A stretch of DNA of 10,553 nt from Anaerolineae bacterium (GCA_016928125.1 JAFGLK010000146.1:1-10553); one strand, 5' to 3'. Positions 1-6,120 are shown, numbered from the stretch's first letter. Program-made: numbers and translations. The notes: generated by a model not told the origin, from the sequence alone.

Positions 1-1
1 C

Positions 2-598
2 GACGACCTGGTGGGGCGCATCCTGGGCGAGCTAGAGACGCTCGGCCTGGCCCAGGACACGGTCGTGGTCTTTACCACCGACCATGGCGATATGATGGGG
101 GCCCATCGCTTGATCGAGAAGGGGCCCTTTACCTATGAGCAGTGCTATCGCCTGCCCATGATCGCGGCCCATCCTGATTGCGAAGCGCCCGGCAGCGGTT
201 GCGCCGAGTTTGTGTATCTGCACGACCTCTTCCCGACATTCCTGGAGATCGGAGGGGCAACGCCGCCCCAGGTGCCCGATAGCCAAAGCATCCTGGACGA
301 TATCCTCGGCCGCAACACGAAAACGGGCCGCGATAGCATCTACGCGGCCTTCCTGTCGCAGATCTTTCCCTTTGAGCAGCGCATGCTCCGCACGCGGACG
401 CACAAGTTCGTCTACAATCGCTCTGATTTCGGCGAATTGTACGATATGGTGAACGACCCGTGGGAGATGCGCAACCTGATCGACCTGCCCGAGACGGCGG
501 CCATCCAAGAGGAGCTCATGGCCGAGATGCGCGCGCACATGGTACGCCTGGACGACCCCATCCTGCGCGCCTTTGACATGATCCGAGACGTGTACTGA
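2..598 (+). CDS. Sulfatase (arylsulfatase A-like), C-terminal fragment cut by window edge
   Basis: The frame is open from base 2, so the real start and the N-terminal half, including the formylglycine Cys/Ser motif, lie outside the window. What remains is about 198 residues. It begins with an amphipathic helix (GRILGELETLGL), followed by the strand VVVFTTDHGD. Its Asp-His pair is the usual second half of the sulfatase metal site. Then come GAHRLIEKG, with the Lys that normally contacts the sulfate, and YRLPMI, a standard sulfatase neighbourhood. The tail reads ELYDMVNDPWEMRNL, the typical C-terminal 'ELYDL-x-NDP-x-E-x-x-NL' element. The family hydrolyses sulfate esters and, in some members, phosphonates or phosphodiesters. 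The substrate cannot be told from this half. The gene ends at a TGA and is followed by a strong hairpin. Family assignment is secure; the exact subclass is not. Confidence 0.9.
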   Translation, partial: DDLVGRILGELETLGLAQDTVVVFTTDHGDMMGAHRLIEKGPFTYEQCYRLPMIAAHPDCEAPGSGCAEFVYLHDLFPTFLEIGGATPPQVPDSQSILDDILGRNTKTGRDSIYAAFLSQIFPFEQRMLRTRTHKFVYNRSDFGELYDMVNDPWEMRNLIDLPETAAIQEELMAEMRAHMVRLDDPILRAFDMIRDVY

Positions 599-606
599 GA
601 CTGTGA

Positions 607-641
607 CCCTTGCGCGTAGGTTCCACCTCTACGCGCAAGGG
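607..641. terminator. Perfect 13-bp hairpin between convergent genes, likely bidirectional terminator
   Basis: The arms at 607-619 (CCCTTGCGCGTAG) and 629-641 are exact reverse complements, with a 9-nt loop. The hairpin starts 9 bp after the sulfatase stop and lies 37 bp beyond the stop of the minus-strand gene at 678. Neither strand has a T-run after the stem, so it is not a textbook intrinsic terminator. Its position between converging stops still argues for transcript-end formation or 3'-end protection on both strands. Confidence 0.65.
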
Positions 642-677
642 CCACCAAGCTCAGACCAGATAGGCCCGCCCTCGCGT

Positions 678-1316
678 CTAGACCAGCTCGGGCTGATCCG
701 GCAGGCGGCTCGTCGCCCCTTCGTCCGGACCCCAGTAGTTGTCATATAGCAGAGGGATGTTCATCTGTGCGGCAGCCCGCACCGTGGCGGCGATGTGCTC
801 CTGTTTGTTGCGATAGCCCATGAGCACCAGATAGACCTGCAAAGGGGCCGCCGCATCGCGCAGAGCGGCCAGCTTGTCCAGGGCGATTTTGATCTCGTCA
901 TAGCGCTCGCAACTGCGCTTGATCTCCATGGCCGCGGCGAGTTCCGCCTGCCAGTGGCGCCCCTGCACGAGACGGATCGTACTGGGCACGACGATGGCCA
1001 AATCGACGGTGACAACTCGGCCGCGGCGGCCGATCGCCTCCATGCGCTCGCGGGGCAACTTCAGGCTATACTCGCTGTGAACGGCGCAGGCGGGAATCCC
1101 ATAAGAGGGCAGCTCGCGCTGCAGCACCGTGTAGAGTCCGCTGCGCAGATCGCTGACCGAGAGCCAGGAGCGATAGTCGCTATGGCACTGGGCAAACAGG
1201 ATGCGCACAGACTCGCGTAGCAGTGCATCGAGCGCCGCAGGGCGAGGCCAGGCGCGATTGGGGAGTCGGCCTCTGAACTCGGCGATCGGCGATTGCGGCT
1301 GTTCTGAGGTGCTCAT
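678..1316 (-). CDS. Unassigned protein with PD-(D/E)XK nuclease-like motif pattern
   Basis: This is a 212-residue soluble protein with no signal peptide or membrane segment. I do not recognise a named family. The middle third looks like the PD-(D/E)XK nuclease core: an E at residue 82 (HSEYSL), a hydrophobic strand ending in Asp105 (VVTVDLAIV), then a strand with Glu131-Ile-Lys133 (AAAMEIK). A helix (IKIALDKLAALRD) and another strand (LQVYLVLMGY) follow, matching the alpha-beta-beta-beta-alpha-beta order. I chose the ATG at 1316 because the GAGGGA at 1323-1328 sits 6 nt from it. A GTG two codons earlier (1322) would abut that site. The gene lies 105 bp downstream of the VOC gene on the same strand, with a hairpin between them. 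Nuclease activity is inference; nothing nearby (methylase, integrase, toxin partner) supports a restriction or defence role. Confidence 0.75.
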   Translation of the reverse strand: MSTSEQPQSPIAEFRGRLPNRAWPRPAALDALLRESVRILFAQCHSDYRSWLSVSDLRSGLYTVLQRELPSYGIPACAVHSEYSLKLPRERMEAIGRRGRVVTVDLAIVVPSTIRLVQGRHWQAELAAAMEIKRSCERYDEIKIALDKLAALRDAAAPLQVYLVLMGYRNKQEHIAATVRAAAQMNIPLLYDNYWGPDEGATSRLPDQPELV

Positions 1317-1356
1317 GGTCACTCCCTCGGAAATGCGCGGGGAGGCTGCCTCGGCG

Positions 1357-1388
1357 TCGCCCGGCCAGGCTCACCAACGGCCGGGCGA
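1357..1388 (-). terminator. Hairpin between VOC gene and downstream ORF
   Basis: There are perfect 10-bp arms at 1357-1366 (TCGCCCGGCC) and 1379-1388 with a 12-nt loop. The hairpin begins 33 bp after the VOC stop on the minus strand. No T-tract follows on that strand, so it may be an attenuating or 3'-end-stabilising hairpin rather than a full terminator. The gene at 678-1316 has no clear promoter of its own and may depend on read-through. Confidence 0.45.
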
Positions 1389-1421
1389 AAGACCCCTGCA
1401 CAAAGGCCGACTCCTGCGCCG

Positions 1422-1778
1422 TTAAGCCTGCATCAACTCGATTTCCATGCCGTCGGGCAGCTTGATCCAGTTGCGCCCCTGTGGGAGCTGGCTGACGCCC
1501 CACTTGTAGACTTCGTCCAGGGCCGCCTCCAGGTCGTCACAGGTGATACCCAAATGCACCAGACGCCCCTCTGGGCCGTCAAAGTCCTGGGCTGCGACGA
1601 TCTGAACGCGCCCTCCTCCGCCCGCGGCCTGCACCCATACTTGGGTCGGATTGTCTGCCGGACCTGACGCGCTCTGCACGGACATACCCAGCGCCTCCTC
1701 AAAGAAGCGGATATGCCACTGCAGGTCCTTGACTCGGACGGCCACATGCTCCAGTATGGAGCCCTTGGTGTACGCCAT
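1422..1778 (-). CDS. VOC (glyoxalase/bleomycin-resistance/dioxygenase fold) family protein
   Basis: This 118-residue single-domain protein has the paired beta-alpha-beta-beta-beta layout of the vicinal oxygen chelate superfamily. It opens with ILEHVAVRVKDLQWHIRFFEEALGM, in which His11 is in the usual first metal-ligand position. The second module starts with RLVHLGITCDDLEAALDEV (His75). It closes with LPDGMEIELMQA, where Glu114 is the usual C-terminal ligand. The third ligand position is less clear: Gln59 occupies the strand VQIV. Family members act as lyases, dioxygenases, isomerases or drug-binding proteins, and the reaction cannot be read from this sequence. The ATG is preceded by CTCCTC at 1787-1792 (GAGGAG on the coding strand), 8 nt upstream. 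A near-ideal promoter lies further upstream, so expression is probably strong or constitutive. Confidence 0.88.
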   Translation of the reverse strand: MAYTKGSILEHVAVRVKDLQWHIRFFEEALGMSVQSASGPADNPTQVWVQAAGGGGRVQIVAAQDFDGPEGRLVHLGITCDDLEAALDEVYKWGVSQLPQGRNWIKLPDGMEIELMQA

Positions 1779-1840
1779 GCGCTTTTCTCCTCATGATGTG
1801 TGGTAGAGGCGCCGATCACTCAGGGGACCGACTTGAGAGG

Positions 1841-1870
1841 ATTATAGGTGCCCGCTAGCGGCCATGTCAA
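1841..1870 (-). promoter_or_regulatory. Consensus sigma70-type promoter for the VOC gene
   Basis: On the minus strand, an exact TTGACA (bases 1865-1870) is followed after 18 bp by an exact TATAAT (bases 1841-1846). The predicted start lies near base 1834, giving a 5' UTR of about 55 nt before the ATG at 1778. Both hexamers match consensus 6/6. Confidence 0.8.
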
Positions 1871-1909
1871 CAGGGGGTTGCGCGCCTATTCGACAACTCT
1901 GGTCCAGAT

Positions 1910-1937
1910 TTGACCCACCTATGGCGAGCAGTAGAAT
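1910..1937 (+). promoter_or_regulatory. Promoter for the cysS/mshC-like gene
   Basis: TTGACC (1910-1915) and TAGAAT (1932-1937) are separated by 16 bp, each a 5/6 match to consensus. The predicted start near 1944 gives a leader of about 53 nt before the TTG start at 1997. It is divergent from the VOC promoter, with about 40 bp between the two -35 boxes. One regulator bound between them could therefore affect both genes, but no operator was recognised. Confidence 0.6.
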
Positions 1938-1996
1938 GGATTGATATTCCACTGGGTACATGTCTGGGTCTTGCCGTATCATGAGGAGGAAGTGGT

Positions 1997-3250
1997 TTGC
2001 TCAAGCTGTACAATGTAGAGAGCAAAAGACTAGAGACGTTCACACCTGTGCATGACGTGGTCAGCATTTATGTCTGTGGCATCACCCCGTATGACACCAC
2101 GCACCTCGGCCACGCCTTTACCTATGTGAGTTTCGATGTATTGATCCGGTATCTCGAGTACAAGGGCTATCCTGTCAAGTATGTACAGAACGTAACCGAC
2201 ATCGACGATGACATCCTGCGGCGCGCGGATCAGGTCGGCGACGATTGGCTGTCGCTAGGCAATCGCTGGACCCGGCACTTTGTGGAGGATCTGCGTGCGC
2301 TCAACGTGCGCCCCCCGGATGTATTCCCTCGGGCGACGGATGTGATTCCCGAGATGTTCGAGGCGATCCAGGTGCTGATCGACCGAGGCCATGCCTATGT
2401 GGCCAACGGCAGCGTCTACTATGAGGTGGCCACCAACCCAACCTTTGGCCGCGTGAGCGGGCTTGCCTCAGACGAGTGGCTGCGAATTGCCAATGAGCGA
2501 GGCAATGTTCCGGACGATCCCAACAAGCGCGCTCCTCTCGATTTTGTGCTCTGGCAGGCGCAAAAGCCGGGCGAACCGGCTTGGAAAAGCCCTTGGGGCA
2601 TGGGGCGCCCGGGCTGGCATATCGAGTGTTCCACCATGGCCAAGACCTATCTGGGGGATGTGATCGATGTGCATGGCGGCGGCTCTGATCTCAGCTTTCC
2701 GCACCATGAATGCGAGACGGCGCAGGCCTGCAGCGTCACGGGCGAGTCCGTCTTTGCGCATTTCTGGATGCATACTGCCATGGTGCACTATCAGGGCGAA
2801 AAGATGAGCAAATCGCTGGGCAACCTGATCTGGGTGCGCGATCTCTTGCAGGAGCATAGTGCGGACGCGGTACGCCTCCTGATCAGCAGGCATCCCTACG
2901 ATCGCGTGTGGCACTATGATGCGGCGGACCTGGCGCCGGCCGACCGCTTGGCCGCGCTTCTGCTGGAGGCTGCCCAGGCGAGTGGAGGTGACGGTTCTGC
3001 TCTCGATGTGGGCAATGCGTTGGCGGCCTTTGAGAAGGCCATGGATGACAATCTGGCCACCGATCGCGCCCTGGATGTGCTGAACACCTTGGCCGAACGT
3101 ATCCTGGTCGCGGCAAAGGCCGGCGATGACGTGCGCGACGCCCAGTCTGTCGTGCGCCAGTTGTGTAAGGTTCTCGGATTACGGCTGGATGGGGAGATCG
3201 AGGAGCGTGTGCGCGTGGGCTGGGCGACCCACTACGAACGCTTCATCTAG
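1997..3250 (+). CDS. Short cysteinyl-tRNA synthetase / MshC-like class I cysteine ligase
   Basis: This 417-residue class I aminoacyl-tRNA-synthetase-fold enzyme adenylates cysteine. The HIGH-like motif is in TTHLGHA (34-40) and KMSKS is at 269-273. The zinc/cysteine site is complete: Cys27, Cys211, His236 and Glu240. GRPGWHIECS and HGGGSDLSFPHHE are conserved cysteine-ligase blocks. The N-terminal signature GITPYDTTHLGHA is of the MshC (mycothiol ligase) type rather than the usual GPTVYDxxHIGNA of CysRS. E. coli CysRS has 461 residues, and its usual C-terminal anticodon-domain elements are not visible here. The protein ends soon after a helical region, in GWATHYERFI. The start is TTG, chosen because GAGGAGGA at 1983-1990 fits it and no in-frame ATG or GTG is near. 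No mshA, mshB or mshD neighbour is seen. It may be this lineage's tRNA ligase or a low-molecular-weight thiol ligase; I cannot decide from sequence. Confidence 0.85.
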   Translation: MLKLYNVESKRLETFTPVHDVVSIYVCGITPYDTTHLGHAFTYVSFDVLIRYLEYKGYPVKYVQNVTDIDDDILRRADQVGDDWLSLGNRWTRHFVEDLRALNVRPPDVFPRATDVIPEMFEAIQVLIDRGHAYVANGSVYYEVATNPTFGRVSGLASDEWLRIANERGNVPDDPNKRAPLDFVLWQAQKPGEPAWKSPWGMGRPGWHIECSTMAKTYLGDVIDVHGGGSDLSFPHHECETAQACSVTGESVFAHFWMHTAMVHYQGEKMSKSLGNLIWVRDLLQEHSADAVRLLISRHPYDRVWHYDAADLAPADRLAALLLEAAQASGGDGSALDVGNALAAFEKAMDDNLATDRALDVLNTLAERILVAAKAGDDVRDAQSVVRQLCKVLGLRLDGEIEERVRVGWATHYERFI

Positions 3251-3268
3251 ACTCTGCGCGCTCCTTGG

Positions 3269-3336
3269 GCAGGCCTGCTGCGCGAATGGCCTGCGGCCTC
3301 GGGTCATACTTGCACGAAAGACGCGGCCATGACCCG
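3269..3336 (+). terminator. Two tandem hairpins after cysS-like gene, probable terminator
   Basis: The first hairpin pairs GCAGGCC (3269-3275) with GGCCTGC (3288-3294). The second pairs CGGGTCAT (3300-3307) with ATGACCCG (3329-3336), with a 21-nt loop, and is followed by a T-rich stretch containing GTTTCCGTTTCTTG. The pair lies between the cysS-like stop and the rpsF promoter, so it plausibly ends the upstream transcript. Confidence 0.5.
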
Positions 3337-3346
3337 TTTCCGTTTC

Positions 3347-3375
3347 TTGCCCCCTTCTCGGTTCAATGTTATAAT
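3347..3375 (+). promoter_or_regulatory. Extended -10 promoter of the rpsF-rpsR operon
   Basis: TTGCCC (3347-3352) is followed after 17 bp by a perfect TATAAT (3370-3375), which is preceded by TGT (3367-3369), an extended -10 element. The predicted start near 3382 leaves a leader of about 140 nt before rpsF. That is long enough for regulatory structure. A strong promoter is expected for ribosomal protein genes. Confidence 0.8.
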
Positions 3376-3446
3376 ACCTTTCGCTTTTGGCGGGCTGGGG
3401 CATCTCAAAAGTGCCCCCATACGCCAGGCGATCTACACACCCTTTC

Positions 3447-3496
3447 GCTCTATCCGGTCGTCAGCTTGCCCCTGACCGGCCACATAGAGATAGGGC
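3447..3496 (+). promoter_or_regulatory. Candidate S6:S18 autoregulatory leader RNA
   Basis: In the rpsF 5' UTR an apical hairpin GTCAG (3460-3464) / CTGAC (3472-3476) with a 7-nt loop sits inside an outer stem. The outer stem is CTCTAT (3448-3453) / ATAGAG (3484-3489), or alternatively GCTCTATC (3447-3454) / GATAGGGC (3489-3496). CCG trinucleotides flank the inner hairpin at 3454-3456 and 3476-3478. The known S6:S18-binding mRNA motif is a CCG in a bulge between a stem and a hairpin, in the same genomic position. A competing pairing, CCGG(TC) with (GA)CCGG, would sequester the CCG. Match to the family is by position and layout only. Confidence 0.5.
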
Positions 3497-3521
3497 AAAC
3501 TCCACGAGAGGAGGCAGGTTG

Positions 3522-3848
3522 GTGAGAGCATACGAATTGATTTTCATTGGGGATCCGGAACTGGATCAAGAGGCGCTGGATGCACTCGTCGAGCGCGTTC
3601 AGGGGATCATCACCGCGAACGGCGGCGAGTTGATCAAGGTCGAGTCGATGGGTAGGCGCAGGCTTGCCTATCCTATCAAGCGGCGGCGAGAGGGTCACTA
3701 TATGCTGATCCACGCCGGGCTCGACAACGCGGCCATCGCTGAATTGCAGCGCGGTCTGAGGCTGGCGGAGGATGTGCTGCGACACATGCTCGTCCGCCTC
3801 GATGAGGTGTCCGAGCCTGAGAGCACTGCAGAGGAAGCCACAGTCTAG
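3522..3848 (+). CDS. rpsF: 30S ribosomal protein S6
   Basis: This 108-residue protein of the 30S platform binds 16S rRNA together with S18. It starts RAYELIFIGDPELDQEALDALVE, the standard S6 opening strand and helix. It continues with ESMGRRRLAYPIKRRREGHYML, the conserved S6 middle that carries 'RRLAYPI', and ends in an acidic tail (SEPESTAEEA). Length is close to the family's usual 95-135. The start is GTG, chosen because AGGAGG at 3509-3514 is 7 nt upstream and the protein then begins exactly where S6 proteins do. The open frame extends upstream to 3387, but that part is leader. It is the first gene of a two-gene operon with rpsR. The ssb gene commonly found between the two in other bacteria is absent. 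Confidence 0.96.
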   Translation: MRAYELIFIGDPELDQEALDALVERVQGIITANGGELIKVESMGRRRLAYPIKRRREGHYMLIHAGLDNAAIAELQRGLRLAEDVLRHMLVRLDEVSEPESTAEEATV

Positions 3849-3933
3849 CCCAGATCGGGGTTGCCCATCATCGCCCAGGGGATTGGGCTTGCGACAGTAT
3901 CACGTTCATTTGACGAATCACGGGGAGGCTATC

Positions 3934-4305
3934 TTGGCCGATAGAGACTATACATCTGACGAACGAACGGACGATCGATCAAGGTCGGAAGGGTCTGGAA
4001 GGGGATCCGGGTCGCGCGATCGCCGCTCAGGGGGCGGACGTCCTCGCGGTGGCGGAGGGCGTCGTCCTTACGGAAGTCGGCGTCGCAGGACGTGCCAGTT
4101 CTGTGAGAATGACGTCAAGCAGATCGATTACAAAAACGTGTCGTTGCTCAATCGCTACGTCGCTCCGAGCGGGCATATCCTGTCCAGGCGCAAAGTGGGA
4201 ACCTGCGCCAAGCATCAGCGCATGCTTTCCCGGGCCATCAAGCGCGCGCGCGAAATCGCGCTGCTGCCCTTTACTGCGGAGCACGGGCGTCGCGGAATCG
4301 GCTGA
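3934..4305 (+). CDS. rpsR: 30S ribosomal protein S18, zinc-binding type with long basic N-terminal extension
   Basis: This 123-residue protein pairs with S6 on the 30S platform. The conserved S18 core occupies residues 53-115: TCQFCENDVKQIDYKN, then LLNRYVAPSGHILSRRKVGTC, then the Arg-rich helix. Cys54, Cys57, Cys91 and His94 form a likely zinc site, the 'C+' form of the protein. Residues 1-52 are an extra, low-complexity Arg/Gly/Ser tail, whereas typical S18 is about 75-80 residues in total. The start is the TTG at 3934. It has GGGGAGG at 3922-3928, and no in-frame ATG lies nearby. The gene begins 85 bp after rpsF, and no separate promoter is obvious in that gap. The fold assignment is certain. 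The exact start, and thus the extension length, is probable because the GGGGAGG site fits only this start. Confidence 0.95.
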   Translation: MADRDYTSDERTDDRSRSEGSGRGSGSRDRRSGGGRPRGGGGRRPYGSRRRRTCQFCENDVKQIDYKNVSLLNRYVAPSGHILSRRKVGTCAKHQRMLSRAIKRAREIALLPFTAEHGRRGIG

Positions 4306-4427
4306 GCCGCACGAGCAGGAATCGGTTGGGTCCTTGCGAGCAGCTGATTCCATGCGTGGCGCCATCCACCATCTGCGCTTTTCGCGCGGATGACGCGACA
4401 AGGCAAGGACTCGGGCGCTTTCTAGTG

Positions 4428-4475
4428 GGGATTCGGGATGCTTTGCCGCTGGATCAAAGCTACAGCCCGAATCCC
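4428..4475 (+). terminator. Long two-part stem-loop after rpsR, probable operon terminator
   Basis: The outer arms GGGATTCGGG (4428-4437) and CCCGAATCCC (4466-4475) pair perfectly over 10 bp. An inner stem GCTTTG (4440-4445) / CAAAGC (4455-4460) closes a 9-nt loop, with a small asymmetric internal loop between the stems. TATTTGTG follows, a short T-rich tail. It sits about 120 bp after the rpsR stop and is the best candidate for the end of the rpsF-rpsR transcript. A processed small RNA is an alternative. Confidence 0.55.
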
Positions 4476-4598
4476 TATTTGTGCCAAGCCCATGTTCCCT
4501 GTCGGTATTGAGTCGTAAACAGCTTCATATGTTTTATCGCGGTTTTGGCACTTGTCCTAGTACCACAACTGCACCTGATCGCGGGTATCCTATCGGGG

Positions 4599-4661
4599 CC
4601 AGGGACGGCCCTGGGCGTCTCGGCCGTGGCAAGGCGAGACCCTTAGGAGTACCCCTCAGGG
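4599..4661 (+). ncRNA. Three adjacent hairpins upstream of ppiC-like gene, candidate structured leader
   Basis: Three stem-loops lie side by side. The first is CCAGGG (4599-4604) / CCCTGG (4609-4614). The second is GTCTCG (4617-4622) / CGAGAC (4635-4640), extendable by GGG (4613-4615) / CCC with one bulged C, at the cost of part of hairpin 1. The third is CCCT-x-AGG (4640-4647) / CCT-x-AGGG (4654-4661). They end 80 bp before the start of the downstream gene. I matched no known riboswitch class. Confidence 0.3.
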
Positions 4662-4741
4662 TGACATATCGTCTAGCCGCAGTTGTCGTAGCAGGTGATA
4701 CGTGCGAAGCAGCGAGACCGCGTTGGAGCGGGGAAGAATAG

Positions 4742-5923
4742 ATGTCCAAACGATCTTCGCAGCGGGTCAGGCCGGCACCGACGCGCAAACAGCAATCACG
4801 CCTCGAGCACGAACGGCGCGTACGCCGAGGCGTTATCCTCGGTACAGCGGCCGTGCTGGCTCTGGTAGTGCTCATCTTGGCCTGGGGAATCTATGACCAA
4901 TATGTACGTCTGCCACACAGACCGGTGGCCACGGTCGCCGGCACACCGATTCGTGTAAGCGAGTACAGCAGATTGCTGCAATATCGGCGCTGGGACTATC
5001 GCAACTACCTCGATCGGCTCGAGGATCAGAAGCGCCAGCTGAGCGGTGCCGGCGAGGATCAGGCTTTTCTGGTGCAATACATCGATCAGCAGATCGCCCA
5101 GGTGACACAGCAATCCATGAACCTGCCGACCGAGGTTCTTGAGGAACTGATCGATGATCAGATCATGCGCCAGGAAGCCCAGAGGCGAGACATCGTCGTC
5201 TCTCAAGAGGAAGTCGAGGTCCGGCTCGAGGAGCAGTTCGGCTATGACCGTAATCCGCCGACGCCCATGCCTACACCGATCACCTCCACCCTGCCCATCA
5301 CGGTGACGCCCACCCCGACGACTGTGCCCATGACCTTTGAGCAGTTTACAGAACGCACCGAGGACTGGTTCCGCACCACGCGTGAGGCTACGGGCTTCAA
5401 CGAAGCGGACTTCCGCCGCCTGCTTGAGAGCTCACTCTACCGCGAGAAGGTGAGCGAAGCCCTACGCGCTGAAGCGCCGACCACGGCTGAGCAGATCCAT
5501 GCGCAGCACATCCTGGTCGCGACGCGAGAGGAGGCAGAGTTGGTCCTCGAGCGGCTGGCCAATGGCGAAGCCTTTGAGGATTTGGCAGCCGAGTTGTCTC
5601 AGGACGAATCGAACAAGGAGCAGGGGGGCGATTTGGGATGGTTCGGGCGCGGACGTATGGTGGCCGAGTTCGAGCAAGTGGCCTTTGACCTGGAGCCCGG
5701 TGAGACCAGCGAGATTGTCGAGACCCAGTTCGGCTTTCACATCATTCGTGTCATCGAGCGCGATGCAAACCGCACACTCGAGGGCTCTGACCTGAGCCAG
5801 GCTCAGAACCAGTACGTGGAGGATTGGCTGAACCAGCGTCGAGATTCGCCCGACGTGGTGCGCTCCCTCGATTCTATGATGGTCCCGACAGAGATCCCGA
5901 CGCGGGCTCCGCAGCGACGCTAG
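4742..5923 (+). CDS. Membrane-anchored parvulin-type peptidyl-prolyl isomerase (PpiC/SurA/PrsA-like)
   Basis: This 393-residue extracytoplasmic folding factor would catalyse cis-trans isomerisation of prolyl bonds in exported proteins. A positively charged cytoplasmic N-terminus (1-30) precedes one membrane helix (about 31-50, VILGTAAVLALVVLILAWGI). The positive-inside rule puts the rest outside. Residues 60-170 are a helical SurA-N-like region (VATVAGTPIRVSEYSRLL; ELIDDQIMRQEAQRRDI). Residues 171-197 form a Pro/Thr linker. The parvulin domain spans about 251-340: IHAQHILVATREEAELVL, then QGGDLGWFGRGRMVAEFEQVAF, and GFHIIRVIE, with His253/His256 and His332 in the usual places. The C-terminus is again Pro/Arg-rich. 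There is no lipobox, unlike PrsA. GGGGAAG at 4730-4736 supports the ATG. It is a single-gene unit, ended by the hairpin at 5953. Confidence 0.92.
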   Translation: MSKRSSQRVRPAPTRKQQSRLEHERRVRRGVILGTAAVLALVVLILAWGIYDQYVRLPHRPVATVAGTPIRVSEYSRLLQYRRWDYRNYLDRLEDQKRQLSGAGEDQAFLVQYIDQQIAQVTQQSMNLPTEVLEELIDDQIMRQEAQRRDIVVSQEEVEVRLEEQFGYDRNPPTPMPTPITSTLPITVTPTPTTVPMTFEQFTERTEDWFRTTREATGFNEADFRRLLESSLYREKVSEALRAEAPTTAEQIHAQHILVATREEAELVLERLANGEAFEDLAAELSQDESNKEQGGDLGWFGRGRMVAEFEQVAFDLEPGETSEIVETQFGFHIIRVIERDANRTLEGSDLSQAQNQYVEDWLNQRRDSPDVVRSLDSMMVPTEIPTRAPQRR

Positions 5924-5952
5924 GCCGTCTGGTTCATGACATGTCGAATGCG

Positions 5953-5977
5953 ACCGCCGCCCCCTGTGGGCGGCGGT
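5953..5977 (+). terminator. GC-rich hairpin after the isomerase gene
   Basis: Perfect 10-bp arms ACCGCCGCCC (5953-5962) and GGGCGGCGGT (5968-5977) enclose a 5-nt loop, 29 bp after the isomerase stop. The following bases (TGGCGTCTTGG) contain few Ts, so termination may need a factor. The placement between two independent genes supports an end-of-transcript role. Confidence 0.6.
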
Positions 5978-6120
5978 TGGCGTCTTGGAAGAGGGTACAC
6001 GCAGGTTCTGAATGCTGTTGCAGTCTTTGCCATAGCGAGGTCAGTGTAAGATGCGCCCCCTAGAGCGCGTCATATCCGCATGAGCCGAGTTACATCACCC
6101 ACAGTGGGGAGGGGCAAAAC

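Larger units (their letters stand above)
4306..4741 (+). other. 436-bp gene-free region rich in hairpins
   Basis: No convincing protein is encoded here; the open frames lack family resemblance and good ribosome sites. It holds a long stem-loop at 4428-4475 and a run of three adjacent hairpins at 4599-4661, listed separately. No tRNA or RNase P, tmRNA or SRP RNA signature was found. A TTGAGT (4508-4513) with TTTTAT (4532-4537) 18 bp later is the best promoter-like pair for the downstream gene, and it is weak. Confidence 0.5.

Noticed and set aside
3387..3521. N-terminal extension of S6 in the same frame
   Set aside because: S6 proteins begin with the RAYELIF-like strand. AGGAGG precedes the GTG at 3522, and the upstream part is the structured leader.
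4543..4563. TTTTGGCAC suggesting a sigma54 -24 element
   Set aside because: The required GC at the -12 position is not at the right distance, so the resemblance stops at half the promoter.
4481..4741. 86-codon open frame before the isomerase gene
   Set aside because: Composition is unlike a protein, no ribosome-binding site precedes it, and it runs through three hairpins.
6018..6052. TTGCAG/TTGCCA with TAAGAT as a tal promoter
   Set aside because: Spacings are 23 bp and 14 bp, both outside the workable range. No confident tal promoter could be named.
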